From positions 1 to 56,765 of the forward strand of contig JAPLQI010000117.1 in NCBI GenBank assembly GCA_026399755.1: a stretch of 56,765 bases of DNA, read 5' to 3'. This document shows, one piece after another, positions 44,658 through 53,300 of the stretch. This DNA comes from Pseudomonadota bacterium (lineage in GTDB: Bacteria; Pseudomonadota; Gammaproteobacteria; Burkholderiales; Chitinibacteraceae). A program made the translations under genes and the position numbers. Under the pieces are notes generated by a model. It was not told where the DNA came from, ran no database searches, and saw nothing but the letters and a program-made list of their open reading frames with translations. How positions within the stretch are numbered: the first letter of the stretch is position 1; every line of letters starts with the position of its first letter.

Positions 44658-46352
44658 ATGAAAATACTATTGAATCATCTTGGTTTTGAACTGGCAGGGC
44701 AAAAAATCGCCATTATCGATGCGCCTGCTGATTTTGCAGCGCGCCGTTTCAGTGTCTATCACGCGGAGAGCCGCGAGCTGGCTTTTGCGGGTGAGATCAA
44801 GCAAAGCGGCGGCGTAGATCAGTGGGGTGCAGGTCAGTGGCATTACTGGACGGCTGATTTCTCTGTCCTAGATGTCGAGGGTGAGTACTTTCTAGTGGTT
44901 GATGGCATCAATCCACCTTTCGCCTCGCACACCTTCACTGTTGCGAAAAAGTTATTTTCTGAGCAAATTCTGTCGGACATCGTGCATTACATCAAAGGCC
45001 AGCGTTGCACTGGTTTGTATGATGAAGCCGATCGTAGTCGACCTAAGTGGGGGGGTGAAGAGCGCCGCGATGTGCACGGCGGTTGGTACGATGCTTCAGG
45101 AGATTGCTCTAAATACCTAAGCCACTTGTCGTTTGCCAACTTTATGAATCCGCAGCAAACACCCCAAGTAGTGTGGAATTTGCTCGACGGCTTGGCACAA
45201 TTGCCTCCGCAATCCAAATGGTTTAATGAAAGAATCGTCGACGAAGCCTTGCACGGCGCGGATTACCTGCTGCGTATGCAAGATCCGGCAGGCTACTTTT
45301 ATATCACTGTATTTGATCAATGGTCTAAAGACGAAAATCGTCGCGACATTTGCGCTTATGAAACGCAAAAAGGCGAGAAATTTGCCAGCTATCAAGCAGG
45401 CTTTAGGCAGGGCGGCGGCGTGGCGATTGCCGCCTTGGCGCGTGCATCGACTTTGCAGCGCGATGGCGAGTTTAGTCGCGATCAATATCTGCAAGCGGCG
45501 CAGCGTGGCTTTGCGCATCTTGAACAACACAATCTTGAATACTTAGATGATGGTGTTGAAAACATTATCGACGATTACTGTGCCTTGCTGGCGGCTTGCG
45601 AATTGCTGGCAGTCAGTGGCGATGGAATTTATGCAGACGCCGCTGCACGGCGCGTTTTAAATCTTTTGGAGCGACAAACGGTTGAGGGTTGGTTTACGGC
45701 CGATGCTGCTGGGGACCGCAGTTATTTCCACGCCGCCGAGGCAGGTTTGCCTTATATCGCGCTGATGCGTTTTGTTGAAATTGTACCTAGCTCGCCCTTA
45801 GTTGGGCGGGTTCGTGAAGTGCTGCGCTGTGCTTTTGAATACGAATTTAAAATCACTTTTGCCAGTGTGAACAATCCATTTGGCTATCCACGGCAGTTTG
45901 TAAAACAGGATGGCGAAGCAGGGCGCGAGCAATTTTTTATTCCGCATGATAATGGCACTGGCTATTGGTGGCAGGGCGAGAACGCTCGCCTAGGCTCGAT
46001 TGCCGCCGCAAGCTCACGCGCACAAACGCTGTTTGCTAACGAATCGCCCCTAGTCACGAAATTAGAAAAGTACGAGCAGGCAGCGCTAGATTGGCTGCTG
46101 GGCGCAAACCCATTTGATGCCTGCATGTTGCAAGGCTGGGGCCGCAATAATCCACGCTATGAAGTTGGCTTTTATAATGCGCCAGGCGGGGTGTGCAATG
46201 GTATTACTAGCGGCTTGAATGATGAGAACGATATCGACTTTAAAAAGTCTGAAATAGCCACCATGGCCAATAGCTGGCGCTGGACAGAGCAATGGATGCC
46301 ACACGGTGCTTGGCTATTTTTGGCGCTTAGTACGCGAATTGGAAAAAACTAA
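44658..46352 (+). CDS. Cytoplasmic GH9-family glycoside hydrolase with N-terminal Ig-like domain
   Basis: A 564-residue protein with no signal peptide. Residues 1-97 form the Ig-like CelD_N domain (starts MKILLNHLGFELAGQKIAII). The GH9 alpha/alpha barrel follows. The nucleophile-site motif is GGWYDASGDCSKYLSHL with Asp145 and Asp149. Candidate acid residues are Glu523 (GLNDENDIDF) and Glu544 (TEQWMPHG). Some Vibrionaceae GH9 enzymes of this type cleave glucosamine or cellobiose-type disaccharides inside the cell. Its coupling to a ROK kinase suggests catabolism of an imported disaccharide. Classical secreted endoglucanase is unlikely. Confidence 0.88.
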   Translation: MKILLNHLGFELAGQKIAIIDAPADFAARRFSVYHAESRELAFAGEIKQSGGVDQWGAGQWHYWTADFSVLDVEGEYFLVVDGINPPFASHTFTVAKKLFSEQILSDIVHYIKGQRCTGLYDEADRSRPKWGGEERRDVHGGWYDASGDCSKYLSHLSFANFMNPQQTPQVVWNLLDGLAQLPPQSKWFNERIVDEALHGADYLLRMQDPAGYFYITVFDQWSKDENRRDICAYETQKGEKFASYQAGFRQGGGVAIAALARASTLQRDGEFSRDQYLQAAQRGFAHLEQHNLEYLDDGVENIIDDYCALLAACELLAVSGDGIYADAAARRVLNLLERQTVEGWFTADAAGDRSYFHAAEAGLPYIALMRFVEIVPSSPLVGRVREVLRCAFEYEFKITFASVNNPFGYPRQFVKQDGEAGREQFFIPHDNGTGYWWQGENARLGSIAAASSRAQTLFANESPLVTKLEKYEQAALDWLLGANPFDACMLQGWGRNNPRYEVGFYNAPGGVCNGITSGLNDENDIDFKKSEIATMANSWRWTEQWMPHGAWLFLALSTRIGKN

Positions 46353-46416
46353 CCAGGATGGGGCAGCGTTTTATCTTGCCCATGCGTTAATAGCAATGAT
46401 TTAAAAGGAAAATAAA

Positions 46417-47412
46417 ATGGCAATAGTAGTCACTGGAGCAGCCGGATTTATCGGTTCAAATATTATCAAAGGTCTGAACGCGCGCGGCGAAACCGATATT
46501 ATTGCGGTGGACGATTTGGCCCTGCCAGATCAATTTAAAAATCTGGTCGATTGCCAAATCAGTCATTATGCCGATAAAGAAGATTTTATTGCTGATTTAA
46601 GCGAAGGGCGTTATGACGGCGAAATTACCGCCATTTTCCATGAAGGCGCTTGTTCGGATACGATGGAGCATAACGGCAAGTATATGATGGATAACAACTA
46701 TCAATATACTTTAGCCCTGTTTGATTGGTGCCAAGCCGAAGAAGTGCAGTTTTTATATGCATCTAGCGCGGCGACTTATGGCAATGGCGACAATGGTTTT
46801 ATTGAAAGCCCAGATTGCGAAGCGCCGTTGAATGTTTATGGTTATTCCAAGCTTTTATTTGATCAAGTGCTGCGCCAGCGCATGAATGAAATTACGGCTC
46901 AGGTAGTGGGCTTTCGATATTTCAATGTTTATGGTCCACGCGAACAGCATAAAGGCCGTATGGCTTCGGTGGCGTTCCATCATTTCAATCAATACCGTGA
47001 ACATGGCAAAGTAAAATTATTTGGCGAGTACGGTGGTTATGCCAATGGCGGCCATACACGTGATTTTATTTCGGTTGAAGACGTCGTAAAAGCCAATCTA
47101 TGGTTCTTAGATAATCCCGATGTCTGCGGGATTTATAATCTAGGCACAGGTAAATCTCAGCCATTTAACGATGTGGCACTGGCCGTGGTGAATACCTGCC
47201 GTGAGCACGAGGGGAAATCAGCACTTACCTTGGAAGAAATGATTGCTCAGGGCGTGTTGGAATATATTGATTTCCCTGACTCGCTTAAAGGTAAGTATCA
47301 AAGCTTCACTGAGGCAGATACCACTTTGTTACGTGAATCGGGTTACGACGAAGACTTCTTGACTGTGGAAGAGGGTGTTCGCCGATATGTTGAAGTATTG
47401 TTAAGTAAATAA
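46417..47412 (+). CDS. hldD: ADP-L-glycero-D-manno-heptose 6-epimerase
   Basis: Last step in the supply of ADP-heptose for the LPS inner core. The 331-residue protein has the NADP loop [16 protein letters not shown], then [25 protein letters not shown], which is specific to this epimerase. The YGYSK catalytic Tyr-Lys pair and [22 protein letters not shown] follow. AAAAGGAAAATAAA gives a strong SD. It follows the GH9 gene by 64 bases and is closed by a terminator. Confidence 0.97.
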   Translation: MAIVVTGAAGFIGSNIIKGLNARGETDIIAVDDLALPDQFKNLVDCQISHYADKEDFIADLSEGRYDGEITAIFHEGACSDTMEHNGKYMMDNNYQYTLALFDWCQAEEVQFLYASSAATYGNGDNGFIESPDCEAPLNVYGYSKLLFDQVLRQRMNEITAQVVGFRYFNVYGPREQHKGRMASVAFHHFNQYREHGKVKLFGEYGGYANGGHTRDFISVEDVVKANLWFLDNPDVCGIYNLGTGKSQPFNDVALAVVNTCREHEGKSALTLEEMIAQGVLEYIDFPDSLKGKYQSFTEADTTLLRESGYDEDFLTVEEGVRRYVEVLLSK

Positions 47413-47417
47413 AACCC

Positions 47418-47446
47418 AAAAGCCGAGTGAGCGCTCGGCTTTTTTG
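47418..47446 (+). terminator. Rho-independent terminator after hldD
   Basis: AGCCGAG and CTCGGCT form a 7-bp stem with loop TGAGCG, followed by six T residues, immediately after the hldD stop. Confidence 0.9.
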
Positions 47447-47589
47447 GCACATCCCTTTCTTTATAGCACTTCAGTATGCGATTTTTTCATTTCAATCCCT
47501 TCTTTTAGCAGCTTATCGCTTACACCTATCTACTCGTCATGCCAGCCATTACAGTGAGCTTATCGAAAGCACTGAATGGAGTCACCATC

Positions 47590-47745
47590 ATGAAAACCAC
47601 TTCACACTTACTGGTTCTTTTCTTTGTTGCCTTTGTGCACATCGCGCTATACCTCATTATTGTTAACGCTCACGAAGAAAGTATTAAGGACGCACAGGTT
47701 TCTACGCTTGCCGCGCCTGTGCAGCAAGCAGCGGATTTAACTTGA
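47590..47745 (+). CDS. Small single-pass membrane protein (51 residues)
   Basis: From ATG 47590, the protein has 51 residues: a short N-terminus (MKTTSH), one strong hydrophobic helix (LLVLFFVAFVHIALYLIIV), and a polar C-terminus (NAHEESIKDAQVSTLAAPVQQ). GGAG lies 8 bases ahead of the ATG. The frame continues upstream to 47539, but only this start has an SD. I recognise no family. It lies between hldD and uvrC and could be one of the unannotated small membrane proteins common in bacteria. Confidence 0.6.
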   Translation: MKTTSHLLVLFFVAFVHIALYLIIVNAHEESIKDAQVSTLAAPVQQAADLT

Positions 47746-48002
47746 TACTCAAGCCTTTCTTATGGGGTGATATCTAGAAGGCGAGTTTAGAAAGAAAAAC
47801 CTAGCCCTGCCATCAGAGCTCACTCATTTCTTGTACTTTGTTTTTTCTTCCTAAATCGTCATTAAATTAACGCATTACTTACTAGAGTGTTTGCTTTGCA
47901 AGGTAAGCAAAGTGCTGTTCAGTATAAAAACCACTTTATTTGGCGCGGGCCACTGCGGCTTAGGGGTAGAATTACATTCTCTTTGCTGACTATTTTTGAG
48001 CC

Positions 48003-49865
48003 ATGCCTGAACAATCCTTACCAGAGACTCCCTCTAGTCCTGTCACTTTAAGTCCGCAAGAAATCCTGTTGGAGCACGTAAAAAGCCTGCCGAGTCAGCC
48101 GGGGGTTTATCGCTTTATTGGTGCGGATGGGACGGTGCTGTATGTAGGCAAGGCGATCAGCCTTAAAAAACGCGTCGGCTCTTATTTTCAGAAAAATGAT
48201 CACAGCCCGCGTATTCGTTTAATGTTGGCGCAAGTGCTTGGCTTAGAAACGACCGTGGTTCGCTCTGAAGGCGAGGCGCTGGTTTTAGAGAACAATCTGA
48301 TTAAGGCACTAAGCCCGCGCTATAACATTTTATTTCGCGACGATAAAAGCTATCCCTATGTGGTGATTACTGGGCATGCCTCGCCCAGATTGGCTTATTA
48401 CCGTGGTGCACTAGATAAGCGCCATCAATACTTCGGCCCTTTCCCGAATGGCTATGTGGTCAAAGAAAGTATTCAGCTTTTGCAAAAGGTATTCAAACTA
48501 CGCACCTGCGAAGATACCGTATTTGCCAATCGCTCTCGCCCCTGCCTATTGCACCAAATCAAGCGCTGCTCGGCCCCCTGCGTGGATTTAATTACGGCTG
48601 ACGACTATCGCAGCGACGTAAATAACGCAGTGCGCTTTTTAAATGGCAAAGCCAGCGAAGTATTGGGCGAATTAGAAGCGCGCATGCAAACCGCATCTGA
48701 GGCTTGGCTATTTGAAGAGGCCGCCGCCATTCGTGATCAAATCAGTGCGCTATCGCGGATTCAAGATAAGCAATTTGTATCGAGCAATAGCAGTGAAGTC
48801 GATGCCGATATTGTGGTTTGTGTGATTAGCAGCGGCATGATTTGTGTGAATCTAGCCATGGTGCGCGGTGGCCGACATGTGGGGGATAAAAATCTATTTC
48901 CATCGCATGCCGATGGTTACGATGCACCTGCCGCACTAGAGGCCTTTTTGGCACAGCATTATTTAGACCGTAATGTGCCATCGGTGATTTTTTGCCAGCC
49001 AGAGCCTGAAAATGCAGCGGTCTTGGCCGATTTGCTGAGCCAGCAAGCCGAACATAAGGTGGTCCTGAATAGCAACCCCAATGGTGAGCGGCGGGTTTGG
49101 CTGGATATGGCGATTAAAAATGCCGAATTGGCGATTTTGCAACGCAGTAGCCAAACCGCCACGCAACATGCGCGTTTGGGGTCTTTGATTGAGGCGATGA
49201 ATTGGCCGGATACGGTGGCGCGAATCGAGTGCTTTGATATCTCGCACACAATGGGCGAGGCCACCGTAGCATCTTGCGTGGTGTACGACCGCTTTGATAT
49301 GCAGCCTAAAGAATACCGTCGTTACAATATTGAAGGCATTACGCCAGGGGACGATTATGCTGCGATGCGCCAAGCTTTGATTCGGCGCTACGGCAAAATT
49401 GCTGCAGGCGAGGGCATCGTTCCCGATGTGGTGTTGATTGATGGTGGTAAGGGCCAGCTCTCGATGGCGACCGAAGCTATGGCCGAAGTTGGGATGAGTA
49501 GCCCTATTTTGCTGGGCGTAGCCAAGGGCGAAACACGCAAAGCAGGCTTAGAGCAATTAATTCTAAACGATAGACCCGCCCCCATTTTGCTTAAACGCGA
49601 TCATCCTGCCTTGCATCTGATCCAACAAATTCGCGATGAGGCGCACCGCTTTGCCATTACGGGCCACCGCGCACGGCGAGCAAAGGCGAGGGTGACTTCT
49701 TCATTAGAAGATGTAGAAGGAATTGGGCCTAAGCGCCGCCAAAAATTATTGGCGAGTTTTGGTGGTTTGCAGGGCGTAAAAGCGGCGACCTTGGATGAGT
49801 TAAAACAAGTCGAAGGGATTAATTCTGCTTTGGCAGAAAAAATCTATGCGGTTTTACATGCCTGA
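48003..49865 (+). CDS. uvrC: Excinuclease ABC subunit C
   Basis: Makes the two incisions of nucleotide excision repair. The 620-residue protein has the GIY-YIG 3' nuclease (PGVYRFIGADGTVLYVGKA near 34), a UVR segment (AWLFEEAAAIRDQISAL) binding UvrB, the RNase H-like 5' nuclease (IECFDISHTMGEATVASCVV; VLIDGGKGQL), and a C-terminal helix-hairpin-helix pair (VEGIGPKRRQKLLASFGGL). It is followed by pgsA, the common proteobacterial order. Confidence 0.98.
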   Translation: MPEQSLPETPSSPVTLSPQEILLEHVKSLPSQPGVYRFIGADGTVLYVGKAISLKKRVGSYFQKNDHSPRIRLMLAQVLGLETTVVRSEGEALVLENNLIKALSPRYNILFRDDKSYPYVVITGHASPRLAYYRGALDKRHQYFGPFPNGYVVKESIQLLQKVFKLRTCEDTVFANRSRPCLLHQIKRCSAPCVDLITADDYRSDVNNAVRFLNGKASEVLGELEARMQTASEAWLFEEAAAIRDQISALSRIQDKQFVSSNSSEVDADIVVCVISSGMICVNLAMVRGGRHVGDKNLFPSHADGYDAPAALEAFLAQHYLDRNVPSVIFCQPEPENAAVLADLLSQQAEHKVVLNSNPNGERRVWLDMAIKNAELAILQRSSQTATQHARLGSLIEAMNWPDTVARIECFDISHTMGEATVASCVVYDRFDMQPKEYRRYNIEGITPGDDYAAMRQALIRRYGKIAAGEGIVPDVVLIDGGKGQLSMATEAMAEVGMSSPILLGVAKGETRKAGLEQLILNDRPAPILLKRDHPALHLIQQIRDEAHRFAITGHRARRAKARVTSSLEDVEGIGPKRRQKLLASFGGLQGVKAATLDELKQVEGINSALAEKIYAVLHA

Positions 49866-50018
49866 GCTTAACGCGGCCTATTTTTTTGCGGCTTTTTAAT
49901 CCCTGTTGCAGATTCTTTACGAATGCGCGCAATAAAATACCATTGACAGCTAATATGCCAGCGCATGCTGGTAGAATGCGATTTTCTTGCAATATTTGCC
50001 ATTGGGTTCCGTATTCGC

Positions 50019-50588
50019 ATGCCTTTTAATTTGCCGATTTTTCTGACTTGGTTGCGCGTGGCGCTGATCCCTATTTTTGTGGGTGTTTATTACCTGCCTG
50101 TAAGCGTTATGCCAGATGCGACGCAGAATATGGTAGGGGGCTCTTTATTCTTTTTGGCGGCCATTACCGATTGGTTTGATGGCTATTTAGCACGTCGCTG
50201 GAATCAAACTTCCAGCTTTGGTGCGTTTTTAGACCCTGTTGCTGATAAATTGATGGTAGCCGCAGCGCTCATTTTATTGGTTGAGCTAGCCCGAGCACCT
50301 GCATGGCTGGCGGTGATTATTATTGGCCGGGAAATTACCATTTCTGCACTGCGCGAATGGATGGCTCAGCTGGGTAAGTCCAAAAACACGGCGGTTGCTT
50401 ATATCGGTAAATTAAAAACCGGCGCGCAAATGGTCGCAATTTTATTGCTACTTTGGTCTGGTCCCTTGTTGCCGGGTATTTCCACTCAATTTGTGGGCGA
50501 GTTAGCGTTGTATGTTGCTGGCATATTGACGATCATTTCAATGTTTTATTATTTGGAACTGGCCGCGAAGCAATTTAAAGAAGAATAA
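50019..50588 (+). CDS. pgsA: CDP-diacylglycerol-glycerol-3-phosphate 3-phosphatidyltransferase
   Basis: Makes phosphatidylglycerol phosphate in the inner membrane. The 189-residue protein has the CDP-alcohol phosphotransferase motif DWFDGYLARRW...FGAFLDPVADK, with the Asp residues that bind metal. It has five or six membrane segments. ATG 50019 (MPFNLPIFLTWLRV) fits the family; the longer upstream reading does not. It follows uvrC by 153 bases. Confidence 0.96.
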   Translation: MPFNLPIFLTWLRVALIPIFVGVYYLPVSVMPDATQNMVGGSLFFLAAITDWFDGYLARRWNQTSSFGAFLDPVADKLMVAAALILLVELARAPAWLAVIIIGREITISALREWMAQLGKSKNTAVAYIGKLKTGAQMVAILLLLWSGPLLPGISTQFVGELALYVAGILTIISMFYYLELAAKQFKEE

Positions 50589-50611
50589 GCGGCGACAATA
50601 TTTTAATAAAA

Positions 50612-50642
50612 GCCTGCAGTAATAAGCTCCTGCAGGTTCTTT
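50612..50642 (+). terminator. Hairpin terminator after pgsA
   Basis: CCTGCAG and CTGCAGG pair with a loop of about ten bases, followed by TTCTTTA. It lies 24 bases past the pgsA stop and before the DAHP-synthase-like gene. The T run is weak. Confidence 0.6.
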
Positions 50643-50668
50643 ATAGGCCCGTATTAAAAGGCGATCGT

Positions 50669-51679
50669 ATGATTATTGTGATGAAGTACGGCGCAAGTGA
50701 AGCGCAGATCGATGCAGTCGTAAATAAAATTCATCAGTCTGGGCTAAAAGAGCATCTTTCGCGTGGCGCAGAGCTGACAATCATCGGCGTAATTGGGGAC
50801 GAAGAAAGGCTGGAGCCTTCCCGTTTTGCGATTTTACCTGGGGTGGATCGAGTTAATCGCGTTGCCAAGCAATACAAGATTGTTTCTCGCAGCACCCACC
50901 CACATGGCACAATGATTAAAGTGCGCGGCATTGAAATGGGTGGCGCGCAAATTCAAATCATTGCTGGGCCTTATGCCGCTGAATCGGCACAGCAAATGGA
51001 TTTAACGGCAGACGCGCTAGCCGCAGCTTCTTGCCGCCTAATGCGTTGTGGCGCTTTCCATGCTGAGCCTTACGCCGCGCCGCGAAAAGAGCGCGAAGCC
51101 TTGGCTTGGCTCAAAGACGCTGCTACGCGTCACCAGTTTCCCGTGGTGGCCGAGTTGCCCGATGTGCGTATGCTCGATGCTTTTATGGAATACGATATTG
51201 AAATGATTCAGATTGGCGAGCGCAATATGCAAAATCTGGATTTACTCAGGGAAGTTGGGCGAATTAACAAACCAATTATTCTAAAGCGCGGCGTATCCGC
51301 AACGATCGCTGAATGGCTAATGGCGGCGGAATCGATTGCGGCTGGCGGCAATCATAATATTATTTTTTGCGAACATGGTATTCGTACTTTTGAAAACGCC
51401 TATCGCAATGTATTAGATATCAGCGCAATTGCTGTATTAAAACAAGAAACGCATTTGCCAGTCATGGTCGACCCAAGCGACGCATGCGGCAAATCATGGA
51501 TGGTGCCCGCTTTGACGCAAGCCGCGATTGCTGCCGGTGCCGATGGGGTGTTGCTGGATGTGCACCCAAATCCTGCTGAAGCACGCTATGCCGCAGATCA
51601 AGCCTTAAGCCCAGCCGCTTTAATGCAATTAATGGCGGGGCTAAAGCCCTTGGCTGCGGCGTTAGGGCGCTCTTTGTGA
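50669..51679 (+). CDS. Degenerate type I-beta DAHP-synthase-like protein, probably non-catalytic
   Basis: A 336-residue protein that aligns end to end with Thermotoga-type DAHP synthase: an N-terminal ferredoxin-like domain (1-75), then the barrel (IQIIAGPYAAES; IQIGERNMQNLDLL; KRGVSATIAEWLMAAE; FCEHGIRTFE; MVDPSDACGK). Metal-ligand positions differ: the Cys of GPCSVES is Tyr102, the His of DPSH is Asp271, the Glu of the EVH motif is Asp297, and the next Asp is Ala308. The KPRTS loop reads HAEPY (131-135), and the Arg of CERGIRTFE is His. Known DAHP synthases need these residues. It is near tyrA. Function is not known. Confidence 0.85.
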   Translation: MIIVMKYGASEAQIDAVVNKIHQSGLKEHLSRGAELTIIGVIGDEERLEPSRFAILPGVDRVNRVAKQYKIVSRSTHPHGTMIKVRGIEMGGAQIQIIAGPYAAESAQQMDLTADALAAASCRLMRCGAFHAEPYAAPRKEREALAWLKDAATRHQFPVVAELPDVRMLDAFMEYDIEMIQIGERNMQNLDLLREVGRINKPIILKRGVSATIAEWLMAAESIAAGGNHNIIFCEHGIRTFENAYRNVLDISAIAVLKQETHLPVMVDPSDACGKSWMVPALTQAAIAAGADGVLLDVHPNPAEARYAADQALSPAALMQLMAGLKPLAAALGRSL

Positions 51680-51703
51680 TGTATGGCTATATAGATAGGT
51701 GGC

Positions 51704-52357
51704 ATGAATATGCTTAAAAAAACGATGCTATTAGCAGTCTTGCTGTCTTTGTCTGTTGTTGTCGAGGCGCGTTCTTTGCTCGATGGTGATTATATTTTAA
51801 GCGAGTGGAGGCATGCAGGTGCCTCGTCTCGTCCGCATGAAAAAGCGCCCACCTTAACGATTCAAGGCGATCGCATGAGTGGCTTCGCTGGATGCAATCG
51901 TTATTCGGGCACAATCAGCACCTTGCCTAAACTGAAAGTGGGCCCGCTTGCTACCACACGCATGGCGTGCTTGGGTGATAAAGCACAGGGCAATGAGTCC
52001 GCCGTGCTGGCTGTGTTTGAAGGCGCAAAGCGCTTTAAATTAAAACAGCCTAATCGTCTGGAATTTAGTGGGGCCAAGGGCGAGCGTTTAACGTTTGTGC
52101 GCCAAGCCGATGCGATCGAGCAAGAGCTCTATATTGCGCCAGAAACAAAGTCATGCACCGGCGTAGCGCCCATGGAATGTATGCAAGTACGTGAAACACC
52201 GTCTGCACAGTGGACTCTTTTTTATAATCAGATCGAAGGCTTCGATTATGTGGCGGGTAAAAACTACAAAATCAAAGTACGGCGCGAGAAAGTAGCCAGC
52301 CCGCCTGCGGATGCGTCCGCATTTAAATATGTATTACTGGAAGTTTTGGGTGACTGA
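51704..52357 (+). CDS. META-domain plus DUF4377 secreted protein
   Basis: A 217-residue protein with a hydrophobic signal peptide (LLAVLLSLSVVVEA). A META/HslJ domain (about 24-130) has the markers MSGFAGCNRYSG and TTRMAC. A DUF4377 domain (about 140-215) has YIAPETKSCTGVAPMECMQV and YNQIEGFDYVAGKNYKIKV. Proteins with META domains are linked to envelope stress and novobiocin resistance in E. coli. No clear lipobox is seen. The stop overlaps the tyrA start by one base (TGATG), so they may be coupled. A second in-frame ATG lies two codons in. Confidence 0.88.
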   Translation: MNMLKKTMLLAVLLSLSVVVEARSLLDGDYILSEWRHAGASSRPHEKAPTLTIQGDRMSGFAGCNRYSGTISTLPKLKVGPLATTRMACLGDKAQGNESAVLAVFEGAKRFKLKQPNRLEFSGAKGERLTFVRQADAIEQELYIAPETKSCTGVAPMECMQVRETPSAQWTLFYNQIEGFDYVAGKNYKIKVRREKVASPPADASAFKYVLLEVLGD

Positions 52358-53232
52358 TGCGCAAGCTTAAAAAGCTAGTTTTGCTTGGAACGGGCCTGAT
52401 TGGAGGCTCGTTTTCTTTGGCGTTAAAGCGGGCAAAGTGTGTCGAGCACGTGGTGGGTGTGGGGCGTAATCCAGACAATTTGGCGCGCGCGCTTGAGCTA
52501 AAAGTGATTGATGAAGCCAGTAATGATGCGGCTTTAGCGGTTCAAGGTGCCGATTTGGTTTTGCTCAGCGCCCCAGTTGGCCAGATGGCAGTGCTTTTGC
52601 AGCAAATTGCGCCGCACCTTCCGCCGCATTGCGTTGTGAGTGATGCGGGCTCTACCAAGCAAGATGTGTGTGCGCTTTATCAGCAATACTTGCCGCAGCA
52701 TTTAAGCTATTGCGTGCCGGGTCACCCCATTGCGGGTTCTGAATTATCAGGCGCTGCCGCTGCACAATATGGCTTGTATGAAGGACGACGGGTAGTGTTG
52801 ACCCCGTTGGCTGAAAGTGCGCCAGAATCGATTGAGCTATTAAAATCTTTGTGGCAAGCCTGCGGTGCGCAGGTGTTTGAAATGAGTGCGGCGGAGCACG
52901 ATGGTGTTTTTTCGGCGGTCAGCCATGTGCCGCACTTATTGGCATTTAGTTATATGAATGCGGTACTCGATCGGCACAATGCAGCGCTTTGTTTTGATTT
53001 TGCGGCGACAGGGTTTCGGGATTTTACGCGTATCGCGGCATCTCACCCTGAAATGTGGCGAGATATCACTTTGGCCAATAAAGATGCCATTTTGCTAGAT
53101 TTAAAAGCCAATGCGGCACAATTATTGGCACTAATAGACTGCATTGAAAACCACGATGCTTTAGGCTTGAACGAGCAGATTGTTCGCGCCAGCACTGCGC
53201 GCAATCAATGGGGGCGCCAGTCTAGGTCGTAA
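52357..53232 (+). CDS. tyrA: Prephenate dehydrogenase
   Basis: Converts prephenate to 4-hydroxyphenylpyruvate on the way to tyrosine. The 291-residue protein has the NAD loop LLGTGLIGGSFSLALKRA, DAGSTKQDV, and PGHPIAGSELSGAAAA, with the substrate His pair. HDGVFSAVSHVPHLLAFSYMNA and the C-terminal helical domain follow. It lacks a fused chorismate mutase. The start overlaps the META gene stop. The DAHP-synthase-like gene lies two genes upstream. Confidence 0.96.
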   Translation: MRKLKKLVLLGTGLIGGSFSLALKRAKCVEHVVGVGRNPDNLARALELKVIDEASNDAALAVQGADLVLLSAPVGQMAVLLQQIAPHLPPHCVVSDAGSTKQDVCALYQQYLPQHLSYCVPGHPIAGSELSGAAAAQYGLYEGRRVVLTPLAESAPESIELLKSLWQACGAQVFEMSAAEHDGVFSAVSHVPHLLAFSYMNAVLDRHNAALCFDFAATGFRDFTRIAASHPEMWRDITLANKDAILLDLKANAAQLLALIDCIENHDALGLNEQIVRASTARNQWGRQSRS

Positions 53233-53300
53233 TTGAGTTGGCTTTTTATTAGATTGTGTTTCGCTCCGCGTATTCTTGCCTCAGCAATAAAGGGATAAAA

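Noticed and set aside
45117-45530. Minus-strand frame of 137 codons inside the GH9 gene
   Set aside because: Antisense shadow without a domain or ribosome site.
50669-51679. Calling the DAHP-like gene an ordinary aroF/aroG
   Set aside because: The fold matches, but every metal ligand and the PRTS loop differ, so a confident functional name would be misleading.
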